NCBI GenBank assembly: GCA_963556195.1
Contig: OY744537.1
Span: forward strand, 19,505,274 to 19,569,273
Direction: 5' to 3'
Source: Sepiola atlantica
Lineage: Eukaryota; Mollusca; Cephalopoda; Sepiida; Sepiolidae
Length of the DNA stretch: 64,000 bases
Shown: one piece after another, positions 11,286 to 22,113 of the stretch
Numbering within the stretch: the first letter of the stretch is position 1
Layout of the letters: each line of letters starts with the position of its first letter
Notes under the pieces: generated by a model
Seen by the model: the letters and a program-made list of their open reading frames with translations, nothing else
Databases searched by the model: none
What the model was told of the DNA's origin: nothing
Made by a program: the position numbers and the translations under genes

Positions 11286-11303
11286 ACCCCCCCCCCCCCC
11301 CCC
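11286..11303. repeat. Poly-C tract
   Basis: A run of about 17 C residues immediately after the 5S-derived SINE. Similar C runs end other repeats here. Confidence 0.9.
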
Positions 11304-11426
11304 TCTGCCTACTTATGTTTCGTTCAAAGCATGGTGTACCTCCTCTCCTATTTTTTTTTTGTCTTGATGGAGGGAGTTATCTCGGAAACACTTAATCTTT
11401 GATAAAATTCAGACAAAACATAAAAA

Positions 11427-11431
<5 letters not shown>

Positions 11432-11481
<50 letters not shown>
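11432..11481. repeat. (TA)n microsatellite
   Basis: About 25 uninterrupted AT dinucleotides lie between the 5S-headed and U2-headed SINEs. Confidence 0.95.
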
Positions 11482-11483
<2 letters not shown>

Positions 11484-11614
11484 CACTAGTATTATCATTC
11501 GGACTGTGTTCGATACTTTTTTTTTAAAGATGCAAATCTACCCCCTCCCCGCCTGTATTACGCGGGGTGGGGAAACAATGACGCGTCGAGGTAAACCCTG
11601 TCACATCTGGAACT

Positions 11615-11930
11615 CCTTTTGGCTAAGATCAAAGTGTAGTATCTGTTCCGATGGATACTGCACGCCTGTCCTGTGCAGTTCTAGGAGGTCCACCCTCCCA
11701 GGCTTCGCCTCCCCTCTTTGGGGAGGAGTAAGTTTATTGCTTACTGTCTGAGGCGCCCCTACCGGGGAATGCCGACGGGGCTGCCCAGGCAATTTTTAAA
11801 TGGCCAGAGTGCTCACCTCTCGAGCGCTGGCTTTTAACCCCACTTACTCGACCCAAGCTGTGGTCACATCTTACTTGTGGGAGTAAGATAAAACTAGCCT
11901 TGTGCCTAACTCCGCGAGGAGTAAATAAAC
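11615..11930 (+). mobile_element. U2-headed SINE, subfamily A
   Basis: The head CTTTTGGCTAAGATCAAAGT then GTAGTATCTGTTCCGATGGA reproduces U2 snRNA with only small changes and keeps the branch-site recognition GUAGUA. The body is CAGTTCTAGGAGGTCCACCC, GGCGCCCCTACCGGGGAATG, TGGCCAGAGTGCTCAC; the tail is GCCTTGTGCCTAACTCC and GAGGAGTAAATAAA. This copy lacks an ~85-base segment (CCCATAGACTGG ... GGGTCTGTCC region) present in the copy at 34752, so it is internally deleted. Confidence 0.85.
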
Positions 11931-11952
11931 ATCTGGAACTAGGGTCTGGTTT

Positions 11953-12235
11953 GTTTAAGAGCCTTACCCATGGTCAGAATGAATTATGGTTCGGTTCGGT
12001 CCTAGGAGGTTATCCTCCCAGGCATTGCCTCCTCCTTTGGGAGAGGGGTTGTTTTTACGCGGGTCGCCTGAGGCGTCATACCGAAGAATGCTAATGGGTA
12101 CGATCCAGGCTATTTTTATAACCTTCCAGAATACCACCTGGGGGGAGGGGGAACTACCCCCACCCCCATGTTAAAGTGTCTTCATGTCTAATCTTGCTGC
12201 AATGGAATGCCGGTAAATAACCATGGCAATGACAT
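11953..12235 (+). mobile_element. U2-family SINE, subfamily C (head not recognisable)
   Basis: The body GTCCTAGGAGGTTATCCTCC, CGCCTGAGGCGTCATACCGA matches subfamilies A and C, and the 3' part (C-rich run, TTCATGTCTAATCTTGCTGC) matches the copy at 8814. The U2 head has been lost or replaced. It lies about 20 bases after a subfamily A copy. Confidence 0.6.
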
Positions 12236-12239
12236 GTAG

Positions 12240-13260
12240 AAGAGTGACTTAGAATATTTTTCTAACAATTTGTCCCCCCCCCTCTTTTTTTTAAAAAAAA
12301 GCTTGGTTGCCTTATATCCATTATTTATTGACTTACAGCCGGAAAAAGTTCCCTAAATAAACTCACAAAAAAAAGCATTTTTAAAAAAATTTGAATTTTT
12401 AGGGTTTAATCCGAAGCAAGTTGTAACAAAGCGTTGCACAACGAAAATGATGTTAGAGGGCACACAAACCTCATAACATTTTAATTAATTCGGAAAATAT
12501 TCCGATTCATTTCACACACACATCTGTCGATACACCTTTTGAATCAGCCGCCTCTCCAATACTCTGCCTTTTCTCTTAGGCGATTCAAATATTTCCGTTC
12601 ATTCATAATCGACTTGTTTTAGTTTTCGCTTTCATTTTTTAACCACTTTCTCCTCTTCTCTAATTTCATTGAATCGATCAATGCCCGATTCTGCAGTTTG
12701 ATAACGTTTTTAATATTCATTCTGACGTCAAGGAAAGTAGACAAGTTGATTTTTTTTTTTTTTTTTTTTTCGTTTTATTAATTTTATTAAGTTTTATATT
12801 TTAGATGTTGGCAATATCATGCATTTGTGCACGTATCAGTGTAAAATATTACGTTTCTTGTGCTATTTTTAAGCACATAAAGCGATAAAAAAAATAGGAG
12901 ACAATTATTAATTCGTATACTGTGCCCATAGTGAGGAACGACTGCACCACAGTAGTGTATACTACAAACATCATAGACGAATGAGTTTTCGATTATGGGA
13001 TCGATTTCAAATTAATATCGTTGTCATTGCCGACGTATCAGCCACCGCTAATGGAAAAATGAAAAGAAAAAGAACTGACACATAAAAATGAGTAAATTAA
13101 AAAATGCTGTCCTTTTCGCCTTTTTGGGATTTGAACCTGCGACCTAAGCATTAGAAGCTGTTAATGTTATTTGAACATTGCTGCGGGGGAGGGGGGGTCG
13201 ATGTATGATGATCGGTCTTACAACTTGTTAGAAACCAAGATACTATGACAATGGGCAAGT
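12240..13260. other. No gene seen; AT-rich intergenic or intronic DNA
   Basis: Homopolymer T at 12751-12770 and generic sequence. A minus-strand B-box-like GGTTCAAATCCC lies at about 13126-13137, but no convincing tRNA fold accompanies it. Confidence 0.45.
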
Positions 13261-13261
13261 T

Positions 13262-13600
13262 ATTTATCTACTTCCCACAAGGTAAGGTGTGACACAAGGT
13301 CGAGAAAGTGGGATTTGAAAAGCCAGCGCCCGAGAAGGTGAGCACTCTGGCCATTAAAAATTGCCTGGGCAGTCCCGTCGGCATTCCCCGGTAGGGGCGT
13401 CCCAGGAAGTAAACAATAAACTTACTCCTCCCCAAAGAGGGGAGGCAAAGCCTGGGAGTGTGGACCAACTAGAACTGTACTGGACAAACCCACAGACCGG
13501 CGGAAATCAAGCCCCGAAGGGCAAGACAATACCAGTCTATGGGGTGCAGTATCCATCGGAACATATACTACACTTTGATCTTGGCCAAAAAGCCGAACTA
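13262..13600 (-). mobile_element. U2-headed SINE, subfamily A (near full length)
   Basis: On the minus strand it runs CGGCTTTTTGGCCAAGATCA, AAGTGTAGTATATGTTCCGA, then the complete subfamily A body including the CCATAGACTGGTATTGTCTT / GGGGCTTGATTTCC segment that folds back on itself, and ends GACCTTGTGTCACACCTTAC, GGGAAGTAGATAAATA. This is the best copy for seeing the join between U2 head and body, about 45 bases in. Confidence 0.85.
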
Positions 13601-13602
13601 TG

Positions 13603-14145
13603 ACAATAGGATGACAAACACAGGAATTGAAGTTGTATATAAAAATAGCCAGTTTTATTTGGCCAGATAGAATAATTACGAACAGTTAGGTTCAGTCGTC
13701 GGCATCGCAGGAACGCTGATGTTGAGTATCTGGTCAGTATGCTTCGCCAACAATGATGAAGTGTTGAGGTCGCATTGCGGTGGAAGGACATCTCGAACGA
13801 CGGACCTGTATCACTGCGGTTGAAGAACAACTTGAACTGAAAGGGACAGGGTTTATCTTGAAAGACGGGGGTATTCACAAGTGTCATAGTTTGTCGTTCG
13901 TTGTTGCCCTGAGAAAAAACAGCATATTTTCAAGAGACTAAACAAGCTGCTCCCCAACCGACTACAAGATGATTGTCTTCAAGTCTAATGTAAACAAATA
14001 CTTGTTGAGCCGCCCTCTTGGATGATCAAATTCTCTTAAATAATCTTCTGCTCATTTCCATTTATTGGTTCCAATATTCTCGTGGTGGCGATCATCGTCC
14101 ATCTGACAATTTCTTTAACTCTTATTCTCAAGTGACCCTCGGATC
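13603..14145. other. No gene recognised
   Basis: Mixed-composition sequence with a minus-strand ORF (13537-13887) whose first-exon-like stretch shows no family motif and whose C-terminal end is translated SINE. Treated as non-coding. Confidence 0.4.
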
Positions 14146-14150
14146 TTGAT

Positions 14151-15194
14151 AAGCGGTGACCCATTAGTAAAGAAACAAAAAACAAAAAACATAGCTCTAT
14201 TTATAAGAACAATTAATGGGAAAGTGACCCATTAGTAAAGAAACAAAACAAAAAAACAATAAAAAAACAAAACATAGCTCTATTTATAAGAACAATTAAT
14301 GGGAAAGTGACCCATTAGTAAAGAAACAAAACAAAAAAACAATAAAAAAACAAAACATAGCTCTATTTATAAGAACAATTAATGGGAAAGTGACCCATTA
14401 GTAAAGAAACAAAAAAAAAACAATAAAAAAACAAAACATAGCTCTATTTATAAGAACAATTAATGGGAAAGTGACCCATTAGTAAAGAAACAAAACAAAA
14501 AAACAATAAAAAAACAAAACATAGCTCTATTTATAAGAACAATTAATGGGAAAGTGACCCATTAGTAAAGAAACAAAACAAAAAAACAATAAAAAAACAA
14601 AACATAGCTCTATTTATAAGAACAATTAATGGGAAAGTGACCCATTAGTAAAGAAACAAAACAAAAAAACAATAAAAAAACAAAACATAGCTCTATTTAT
14701 AAGAACAATTAATGGGAAAGTGACCCATTAGTAAAGAAACAAAACAAAAAAACAATAAAAAAACAAAACATAGCTCTATTTATAAGAACAATTAATGGGA
14801 AAGTGACCCATTAGTAAAGAAACAAAAAAAAAACAATAAAAAAACAAAACATAGCTCTATTTATAAGAACAATTAATGGGAAAGTGACCCATTAGTAAAG
14901 AAACAAAAAAAAAAAACAAAAAAAAAAAACATAGCTCTATTTATAAGAACAATTAATGGGAAAGTGACCCATTAGTAAAGAAACAAAAAAAAAACAATAA
15001 AAAAAAACATAGCTCTATTTAGAAGAACAATTAATGGGAAAGTGACCCATTAGTAAAGAAACAAAACAAAAAAACAATAAAAAAAACATAGCTCTATTTA
15101 TAAGAACAATTAATGGGAAAGTGACCCATTAGTAAAGAAACAAAACAAAAAAACAATAAAAAAAAACATAGCTCTATTTATAAGAACAATTAAT
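14151..15194. repeat. Tandem array, ~83-bp unit, ~13 copies
   Basis: Unit starts at 14218, 14301 and 14384 give an 83-base period; later copies shrink to about 80 through A-tract loss. Each unit contains AATGGGAAAGTGACCCATTA, in which TAATGGG and CCCATTA form a 7-bp stem, then an A-rich segment (AACAAAAAAACAATAAAAAA) and CATAGCTCTATTTATAAGAA. Identity between units is very high apart from A-run length, implying recent expansion or ongoing homogenisation. Confidence 0.95.
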
Positions 15195-15199
15195 GACAA

Positions 15200-18090
15200 A
15201 TACAATGAGTTTGACTTTGTATTTAGGCTTCACTTTTTTATGCCAATGAGTAACTGTCTCGTTCAAACTGGTATCAAATACTTGACTTTTGCATTGAAAC
15301 TTTAATTCAAGTCAGAAATTACCCTTTTTCGTCAGTCTTCAAAATTACTTTTGAAGTTAAAAATGTCAAATCAACAATAGTCAGCCATTTTTATCTTTTC
15401 TTAATAGATTAAAAAGTGGATGATATGTGTTTACCATCAAGCCCTTTGAACTAACCAATAACATTTAATGTCTGTCTTGAATCAAAGTTTAAAGGCAACA
15501 GTCAAGTATTATAGTTCATTTGTGTCCCTAAAGCAAAGGAACGTATTAATTTGCGTTGATGTTGTATAAAGAACTAAATTTAATAAATTTTAGTCTTCTC
15601 TTTATACAAAGAAATGTTTCCTCTTTCTTTTCTCGTTTTAAAAAAAATATATATAGTTAAAATTAAAATTATATTAATTCGATAGTTAACTGTATAGGTG
15701 TCGTAGTCGGGTCTGAATCACTAGTTAAAGTGTTTGTCAGCTTGGTATCTTAATTTGACATGTGTTCACAAACTCCATGCACAAAATGATATCTTAACAA
15801 TCAGGACTTTAAAGTTAATAAAATGGACACTATTTCAAAAGATAAAGATTAATAAAGAAAAACTCATTGAAATAAAAATAAATCAATTAAACAATTTATT
15901 TATGCAGTTGTATTAAATTATTTTTGCAAGACTCTGGTGTGTAATATAACTGAGTGACACTAAAGTAGAAAAGAGTTCATTGTTGGCTCAGTTAGTTTGT
16001 GTAAAGCTTTTGCCAGAAGATAATATGTTGTGTATGAAAGTTTTATTTTTCAAAGTTTTCCTTCACATAAGTTTGGGAAACAAGAAATAGCTTTTTTTTT
16101 CTTTCCTTCATCAAAGGATAAAATTTAACAGGAGTTTAGAGATCTGTCACTGACAATTGTTTCAGTCAGGTTTGCTTGCTTTTTTTTTCTTTTGAAATTG
16201 TTGCTTGTTGAATATGAGTTCGATGCATGCTTTTGGGTTGAGATCGTTGCTTGTTTGGGTGGATTAGAAAATGTTTGGTCAATGGCATTGGTTTTAGAAA
16301 CTAGTTTGTGAATGATTGTGCTAATATGTCTTCAATGTTTAAATTCTGACTTGTTATAACGAATACCATGGAATATTCTAGAAAAATGCATTTGGTGCCA
16401 AATGCTGTGGTTGGTTGAAGTGTACATGGGCGTTTTGTTTCACACATGCACATTTTCATTGTTTGAGAAACGTTAGTGGTATCTTCTGAATTCAATGGAG
16501 AGATTGTGCATCAACAGAAACGCATTTCACAAATTTAATACATTTTGTTTGTAAGTTGAGTGGCCAAATACATTTTTATAATGTTCTTTGTTAGTTAACA
16601 ATAAGAATGTCCATGTAGCATTACGGTTGACACATTCTTTTTACTATTGTAAACAGCTAACTGGTGTTGTGTTACAGAAACAGCTGGCGTCTTGACACGT
16701 TGTAGGTAGTCGGTTCAATCAGTTGCAATGTCTCTTTATTTCTCTTTTTCGTTGTTGTGGTTAACAGTCGTTGTCATAGTTGTAGTAGAGATAAAGCAGA
16801 AGATGTTTGTCTTTTTCTTTTGGCTTTGTCATAGGTAACAATTAAAAAAAAAATAAAACAACAACAACCTTCTTGCTCTATGGCACTGTTCTTTTGTGGC
16901 TTTATTATTTTTTTACAGCATTATAAAGCTACACACATAAGCTTCTCCTCACCTGCTCCAGGATAGAGCTTCAAAAAAGACGTCTGAATCCGATTAGTTT
17001 GCCAGCCAAAGAGAAAGATTTTACTATCTTTTTCACTATGTGTCACTTTGATCTGTGACGTCATATCCTAACGTAGCTCTAATTCTAATCTTATATTTCT
17101 AATGGGATTTTCTGATTTTCTATTCAATCTAACCTTCATGTGGAAAATTCCGTTTCTAAAATTATTTTAACACAGTCACGTCCAACGTCGTTATAGATGG
17201 ATACTACACGAAAATGTTTATAAAGCTTTTGTTTGTATAGTTGTCTCTGAAGTATTTTGCATGTGTTTAAGAAACGGAAACAATGTGTGCATGCATGAAG
17301 CAAACACTATAAGTGTGTGCAACTATTGGCTCTGTGTGTGTGTGTGTGGGGGGGGGGGAGTATTCCCCTCAAATAAAGAGAGGAAAAAAGTTTTGTTCTG
17401 GACAAAAAGGGATTATTTAGAAAAAAAAAAGAACTGAGAAACCAGAATGTATTTTCTAAGGCACGTCCCTCAGTGGTTCAAGTGAAGATTATTTTTCTAT
17501 TATATAGTTTCTCCAGAGGTTCCATAGGGCCCAGTAAAATTATTTAATTAAAGCGGGAAAACTAATACTTAAAAAAAGGAATCTAATTGGTTGCAAATTA
17601 CAAACATGGATTCTAATCTTGTTGGCTTTTGGGAGCTGGCTGTAAATCGTTTTTACACAGGATTGGTCATATTTTGGTCTGGAAAACTACTGACTTTTCA
17701 GATGAAAATAAGTGATATTTTTTCGTAGAAACATTGAAATAATCAATCATTACTCAATTATTATTCAACTCGACTCTGAATTTCTAAATTCGTTAATAAG
17801 ATTGAGTGATGGAGACTTAAATACTAGCAACATCGAAATTAATTTTTTAACCTGTTTTAAAGAACAGTGGAATAAATAAATTGTGTTCTCTTTTTGTTTA
17901 GCTAACATATTTTACTTATTTTATGGATTACTGTTAAAAAGGGTGGATTAAAAATAGGAGTCGAATTTGACAAGCATTCAGAGTTTTTTGAATTTTGAAA
18001 AACATCTGCTTTTTCTATTTTTACTGTTTTAGAATGCATGCAGACACATGACACACTTATATGTGTATATTGGTTTGGAATTTAAATATT

Positions 18091-18129
<39 letters not shown>

Positions 18130-18331
18130 GGAAGTTTCTCAACCATTAAAACTATATTAAAAAAAAAAAAAAAAAAAATATATAAAAAAAATATATAAAA
18201 AAAAACTTATAGTCTCAAGTCTTCCAGTGGAAAATCACTCATGTAAGTCAATTTATTTTTTAGTTATTATATTAGTTAGTTTCTAACACTATTTTAAGGG
18301 ATCATCAGTTGTTTACCATGAAAAACTGTTT

Positions 18332-18390
<59 letters not shown>
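15200..18390. other. 3.2 kb without a recognisable gene
   Basis: AT-rich, with short (TG)n plus G9 at 17335-17359, (TA)n at 18100-18124 and long A runs at 18160-18205. ORFs of 60-65 codons have no motifs. Nothing here could be assigned. Confidence 0.45.
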
Positions 18391-18392
<2 letters not shown>

Positions 18393-18393
<1 letters not shown>

Positions 18394-18643
18394 AGATAAA
18401 GAGAATATTTTTTTTATAAAATATTTAGAAAACCTTCACAACGCAAATTATTGTTTTTAAAAATAAATTATTTATTTATCTTAAAAACATTTTTTTTTTA
18501 AGATGGTAATATTATGACCGAAAGCGCTCAAGTTCAAAAAAAAAAATGTTTTTAAGATAAATAAATAATTTATTTTTAAAAACAATAATTTGCGTTGTGA
18601 AGGTTTTCTAAATATTTTATAAAAAAAATTTTCTCTTTATCTT
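18393..18643. repeat. Foldback palindrome, ~105-bp arms
   Basis: The left arm starts AAGATAAAGAGAATATTTTT and runs through CCTTCACAACGCAAATTATT. The right arm is its near-perfect reverse complement, ending TTCTCTTTATCTT. The ~36-base centre contains GACCGAAAGCGCTCAAG. A (TA)n tract abuts the left edge. The transcript would form a long double-stranded hairpin. Confidence 0.9.
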
Positions 18644-18901
18644 TGCCATTTCGCCAACGCTTCTAATATGTGACTTTTCAAATATATATATATATACACA
18701 CAAAAAATATGTCCATGCCTGACATATTTTAGATTGACAAAATAGCAAAGCTATGTATATATGAGGTATTGATATTTCAGCAAAAGGGGATATTAAGTGA
18801 GTGGCACAATGTTTATTGACGCAAACTATGGAATTGGGAAGCTTGATTTTAAGCCTTGTCACATGTGTTCTATTAACTTAAGCATTAATATTCTTTTGAA
18901 A

Positions 18902-18961
18902 AGTATAAATCCCCACTGGCTTCCAGCTAAGGCTAAAATAACTGACACATCTGCTGACAAT
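18902..18961 (+). pseudogene. Tiny LINE ORF2 C-terminal fragment
   Basis: The frame reads PHWLPAKAKI, matching the HWLPV/AKARI motif near the end of many jockey-like LINE reverse transcriptase ORFs. Nothing else of the element is visible nearby. Confidence 0.4.
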
Positions 18962-19212
18962 TAACCATTTACAATAATCAAGAAGCAGCAATAGCAAATA
19001 TTGTAAAGATGTACTAAAGTAAATGATAAAAAAAAGTGCAGCTCGTTGCTTCGTCTGTGATCAGGAGATCAGGTGGGGGTGTAGCAGTATTTCAGTACTT
19101 TATTATTAATTAAATATATAGTTTCTTAACTTTTTACATTTGGTTTCAAATGTTTTTACAAGAACCACAAAGGATTCCACAAAGTCAGAATACATTGTGA
19201 TGTCATAATACT

Positions 19213-19217
<5 letters not shown>

Positions 19218-19245
<28 letters not shown>
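19218..19245. repeat. (TC)n microsatellite
   Basis: A run of about 13 TC dinucleotides within a pyrimidine-rich stretch to about 19300. Confidence 0.9.
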
Positions 19246-19248
<3 letters not shown>

Positions 19249-19659
19249 CGTCCCCCTCTCCTTCACTCTTTCTATTTCTTCTCTTCTCTCTCCCCCTTCT
19301 ATTTATGTAAGGTTTTCTCTCTCCTATGACGACAACAAGAAAATGGATGCAGACCAAACTCATCAATGGAATCTTCACATCTGCCTCTGTTAGCATCAAA
19401 TTGCGCCAACAAAATTACGTTGGTTCATTTAATTTTGGCAATCTTCTTTCTGAATGTGTGATTTTACTTAACTGACTTCATATGTGAGGTAAATAATACT
19501 TATGCATGAGTCTGAGAAATAGATTGCCTAAATATCCAACAGAATGCAAATTATGACTAGAGAAACAATAAAAATTAAAATCTTGTGGAAACCTGTTTTT
19601 AATGTTTGACTCGTTATGCAAATTTCTTCAGAAATTGAATATATATATGTGGCAGCGTC

Positions 19660-19910
19660 AGCGGAAGACTGCAAGCAATTAAAATATGCCAGTCTTGACA
19701 GGTTCATAATTCAACTGATCGTCGTGGAGCCATCACGCAGGACTTCCTCAATCGGTTGGATCTATCAATGACCTGTCGCACTGAGGACCATCGCGAGTTG
19801 ACTTGGCTCTATGAGCGCCTCTCCATTGCCATTATTTGAGTGAACGCTTCGATCCTGCTCTCAGCCTGCCAAGTCAGCAGGACATCCAATGAAACTTCCT
19901 GACGTTACAG
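19660..19910. other. GC-richer island, unassigned
   Basis: Between (AT)-rich flanks lies a balanced-composition segment (GGCAGCGTCAGCGGAAGACT ... CCTGACGTTACAG). One frame is open for about 35 codons (ITQDFLNRLDLSM ... TWLYERLSI) before a stop. It could be an exon relic or a transposon fragment. I do not recognise it. Confidence 0.3.
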
Positions 19911-20089
19911 ATATATTGACAAAGGGTTTTTTTTCTTAATTTAGGAGTAGAAACATTATTTAGAATAGGATGGCAACAAAGTAAATGTTTACATTAACTT
20001 TTTAACGTGTATAAAATTTAACTTTTAAATTTTAATCTAATAATATTTTGTCAAATGTTGAATTATTTATTGAATGAAATTGTTATGGT

Positions 20090-20101
<12 letters not shown>

Positions 20102-20128
<27 letters not shown>
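20102..20128. repeat. (TG)n microsatellite
   Basis: About 13 TG units directly after a short (TA)n run. Confidence 0.95.
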
Positions 20129-20380
20129 AACTAAGTCTATTTAAGCAGCAAACCTTCCTTTAGACATATTTTGTTGTATAAGGTCGACAGGGAACTCTTT
20201 ATTCTGTTTTTTTTTTATAGCTTTTTTAATGCATTGTCATGAGTACTGATATTTTTTTTTATTTAAAATTTTTTTTTAACAATGAAAAAAAAAAGTTTAT
20301 TTCAATGATTTTAGTTCTATTTGTTCTAGCGCTTTTGGCAATTTCGCTAGCCATTCTCAAGGAATTATGTTATATATATT

Positions 20381-20596
20381 TTTTATTCAATGGACAATAT
20401 ACATTATTTTGATCATCCATCGCTACCTTCGGTTTCAAGAAACACTGGAAACTCACCTGTAGTGTTAAAGATACCAAATGTAATTGATTCACCAGCCAAT
20501 GTAATGATAGCGCGACTCACAATGATAATTTTCTGTTTCCGTGAAACCGAAGGTACCGATGGATGATCAAAATAATGTAGTGTCCATTGAATAAAA
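20381..20596. mobile_element. Foldback/MITE-like element, ~62-bp TIRs
   Basis: TTTTATTCAATGGACAATAT at the left edge is mirrored by GTGTCCATTGAATAAAA at the right; pairing continues through GATCATCCATCGCTACCTTC / GGTACCGATGGATGATC to about 62 bp. A ~90-base unpaired centre separates the arms. Both edges abut TATATAT, compatible with TA target duplication. No coding capacity. Confidence 0.8.
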
Positions 20597-20893
20597 ATAT
20601 ATATGCTCTTGCACAAGTAATTAAGCATCCTTATTATTTCTCCTATAGAACTGAATTACACTATATACAGAGACAACAACTGATACATATATGTATGGAA
20701 ATATATTTGTGTATATATATTTTAAGAAAATTTACCAGAACTGTTTAATGTAAAAGCTCAATGATAGTTAATATTTAACAGAGCATATATAAGTAAAAAT
20801 GGTATGTTAAATTCCAATGACAGTCTTTATTCATATTTTTACTTGCCGAATTAAAAAAAAAAATTCTATGTAACTCTTGATAATTGTTTTGTA

Positions 20894-21114
20894 CAGAAAC
20901 GAATAACCAGGAATAAACATATAATTACCAGGATCTTTCGTTCGTGCAGCTCATCAGATCACTTCCGGAGAAAAATCAACAAGCAAAAAAATCAAAAACC
21001 CTTTTTTTTTTTTTGCTTGAGGATTTTTCTCCGGAAGTGATCTGATGGTCTTCTGACGAGCTGCATGAACGAAAGATCCTAGTAATTATGTTTATTTCTG
21101 ATGGTTCGTTTCTG
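20894..21114. repeat. Foldback palindrome, ~95-bp arms
   Basis: The left arm CAGAAACGAATAACCAGG ... GATCACTTCCGGAGAAAAAT pairs with the right arm ATTTTTCTCCGGAAGTGATC ... TTATTTCTGATGGTTCGTTT. Each arm, read outward, carries CTGATGAG or CTGACGAG, then CTGCAYGAA, then CGAAAGATC, a layout reminiscent of hammerhead-like retroelement tails but without a proper stem II. Confidence 0.85.
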
Positions 21115-21174
21115 TGTGAAACAATATCAAGAGGTACATTAATTTTTTTTTTTTATTCAAAACCTAAAATTACT

Positions 21175-21590
21175 CTTTTTCTGCTCATTATATCTCCTTC
21201 TCTCTACAGCTATGAGTTAAATAATACAATTCATGGTGATATTCCCTTTTGTTTACAATGGACTGTTCCAGTCTTTTATTTCTTTGCTTTCATTAGTACT
21301 TTTGAGTGTTAATTAACAGTGACAGAAGCGAGAGTGATAGATACTGTATGAAATAAGAGCTGGGAGTGGGGGATCAAGCAACACAGGGTAAGAGTGATGG
21401 GTAGAAGCTTAGTATGAGATGGTTCATTTGGTGAGTTAATTGCAAATTACGGTTATTTTAGAACAACTAAAATGGGATGCTTTCAAAAGTGAGAAATATT
21501 TTAGCATGTATTTTGTGTCATTAAAGGAAGAAAGCCTTAATGAAACAAACGTTGAGTAACCCTACTTTAATATAATAGATATATCCAATG
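21175..21590. repeat. Dispersed repeat, copy 1 (~420 bp)
   Basis: It matches 33275-33720 throughout, for example AGATGGTTCATTTGGTGAGT, TAATTGCAAATTAC, AACAAACGTTGA. The two copies are diverged by small indels and many substitutions, so this is an old family. No ORF or structural hallmark seen. Confidence 0.7.
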
Positions 21591-21984
21591 GAAAATGTGT
21601 TCTGTAAAAGGACTTTATTTAATTTGCATAATGTTTCAGTATACTATTATCTACTTCAAATATTTGAAGCCTAGAAATATTTTGCAATATGAATAATGTT
21701 GATGAAATACATTATGCAGGATGAAAGGAGAAACCAATTTTGAAGGGAGAGATTGGAAAACGGGATCAGGAAATTGTCTTGTGGAAATCAACTTCTAAAA
21801 TCTATCCCATCGTGGCAAACGAACTGGTATCAATGAAACATCTGAAACATGGAAGCCTTTGTTATTACCATGTCGGAGGTTGTGTTGATCGATTATAAAT
21901 ATGCTTTGGGAGAAATGTTGTCTGTATAGCCGAACTTTCTATGACGAGAACAAAATTGACACTTGAACTCCTTTTGAATCATGT

Positions 21985-22113
21985 TTAAGAATTTTTGAGA
22001 TGAGGATTGATAATTTGGATTGTTTGGATAATTCAGACTACTATTCTCGCCTTGGATGTTATTTTCACAAGGTTTCGGCTGATGTAACCTCCGACCTTTT
22101 TCAGGTACATCTT
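21985..22113 (-). repeat. Dispersed repeat 'G', left arm (reverse)
   Basis: The reverse complement reads GACAAGATGTACCTGAAAAA, GGTCGGAGGTTACATCAGCC, then GAAACCTTGTG and CAATCCTCATCTCAAAAATT. It matches 24180-24310 (forward) and 50700-50800, so this copy and the one at 24180 are inverted relative to each other and flank the minisatellite. Confidence 0.75.

Noticed and set aside
11615..11660. Functional U2 snRNA gene
   Set aside because: Only the first ~45 bases match. The Sm site and 3' stem-loops of U2 are missing, and a SINE body follows.
13115..13190. tRNA gene on the minus strand
   Set aside because: GGTTCAAATCCC fits a B-box, but there is no A-box at the right distance and no acceptor stem pairing.
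13537..13887. 116-codon minus-strand ORF
   Set aside because: Its C-terminal part is translated U2-SINE, and the rest shows no motif or conservation signal.
14151..15194. CRISPR-like array
   Set aside because: Units are contiguous with no unique spacers, and the context is eukaryotic. It is a satellite.
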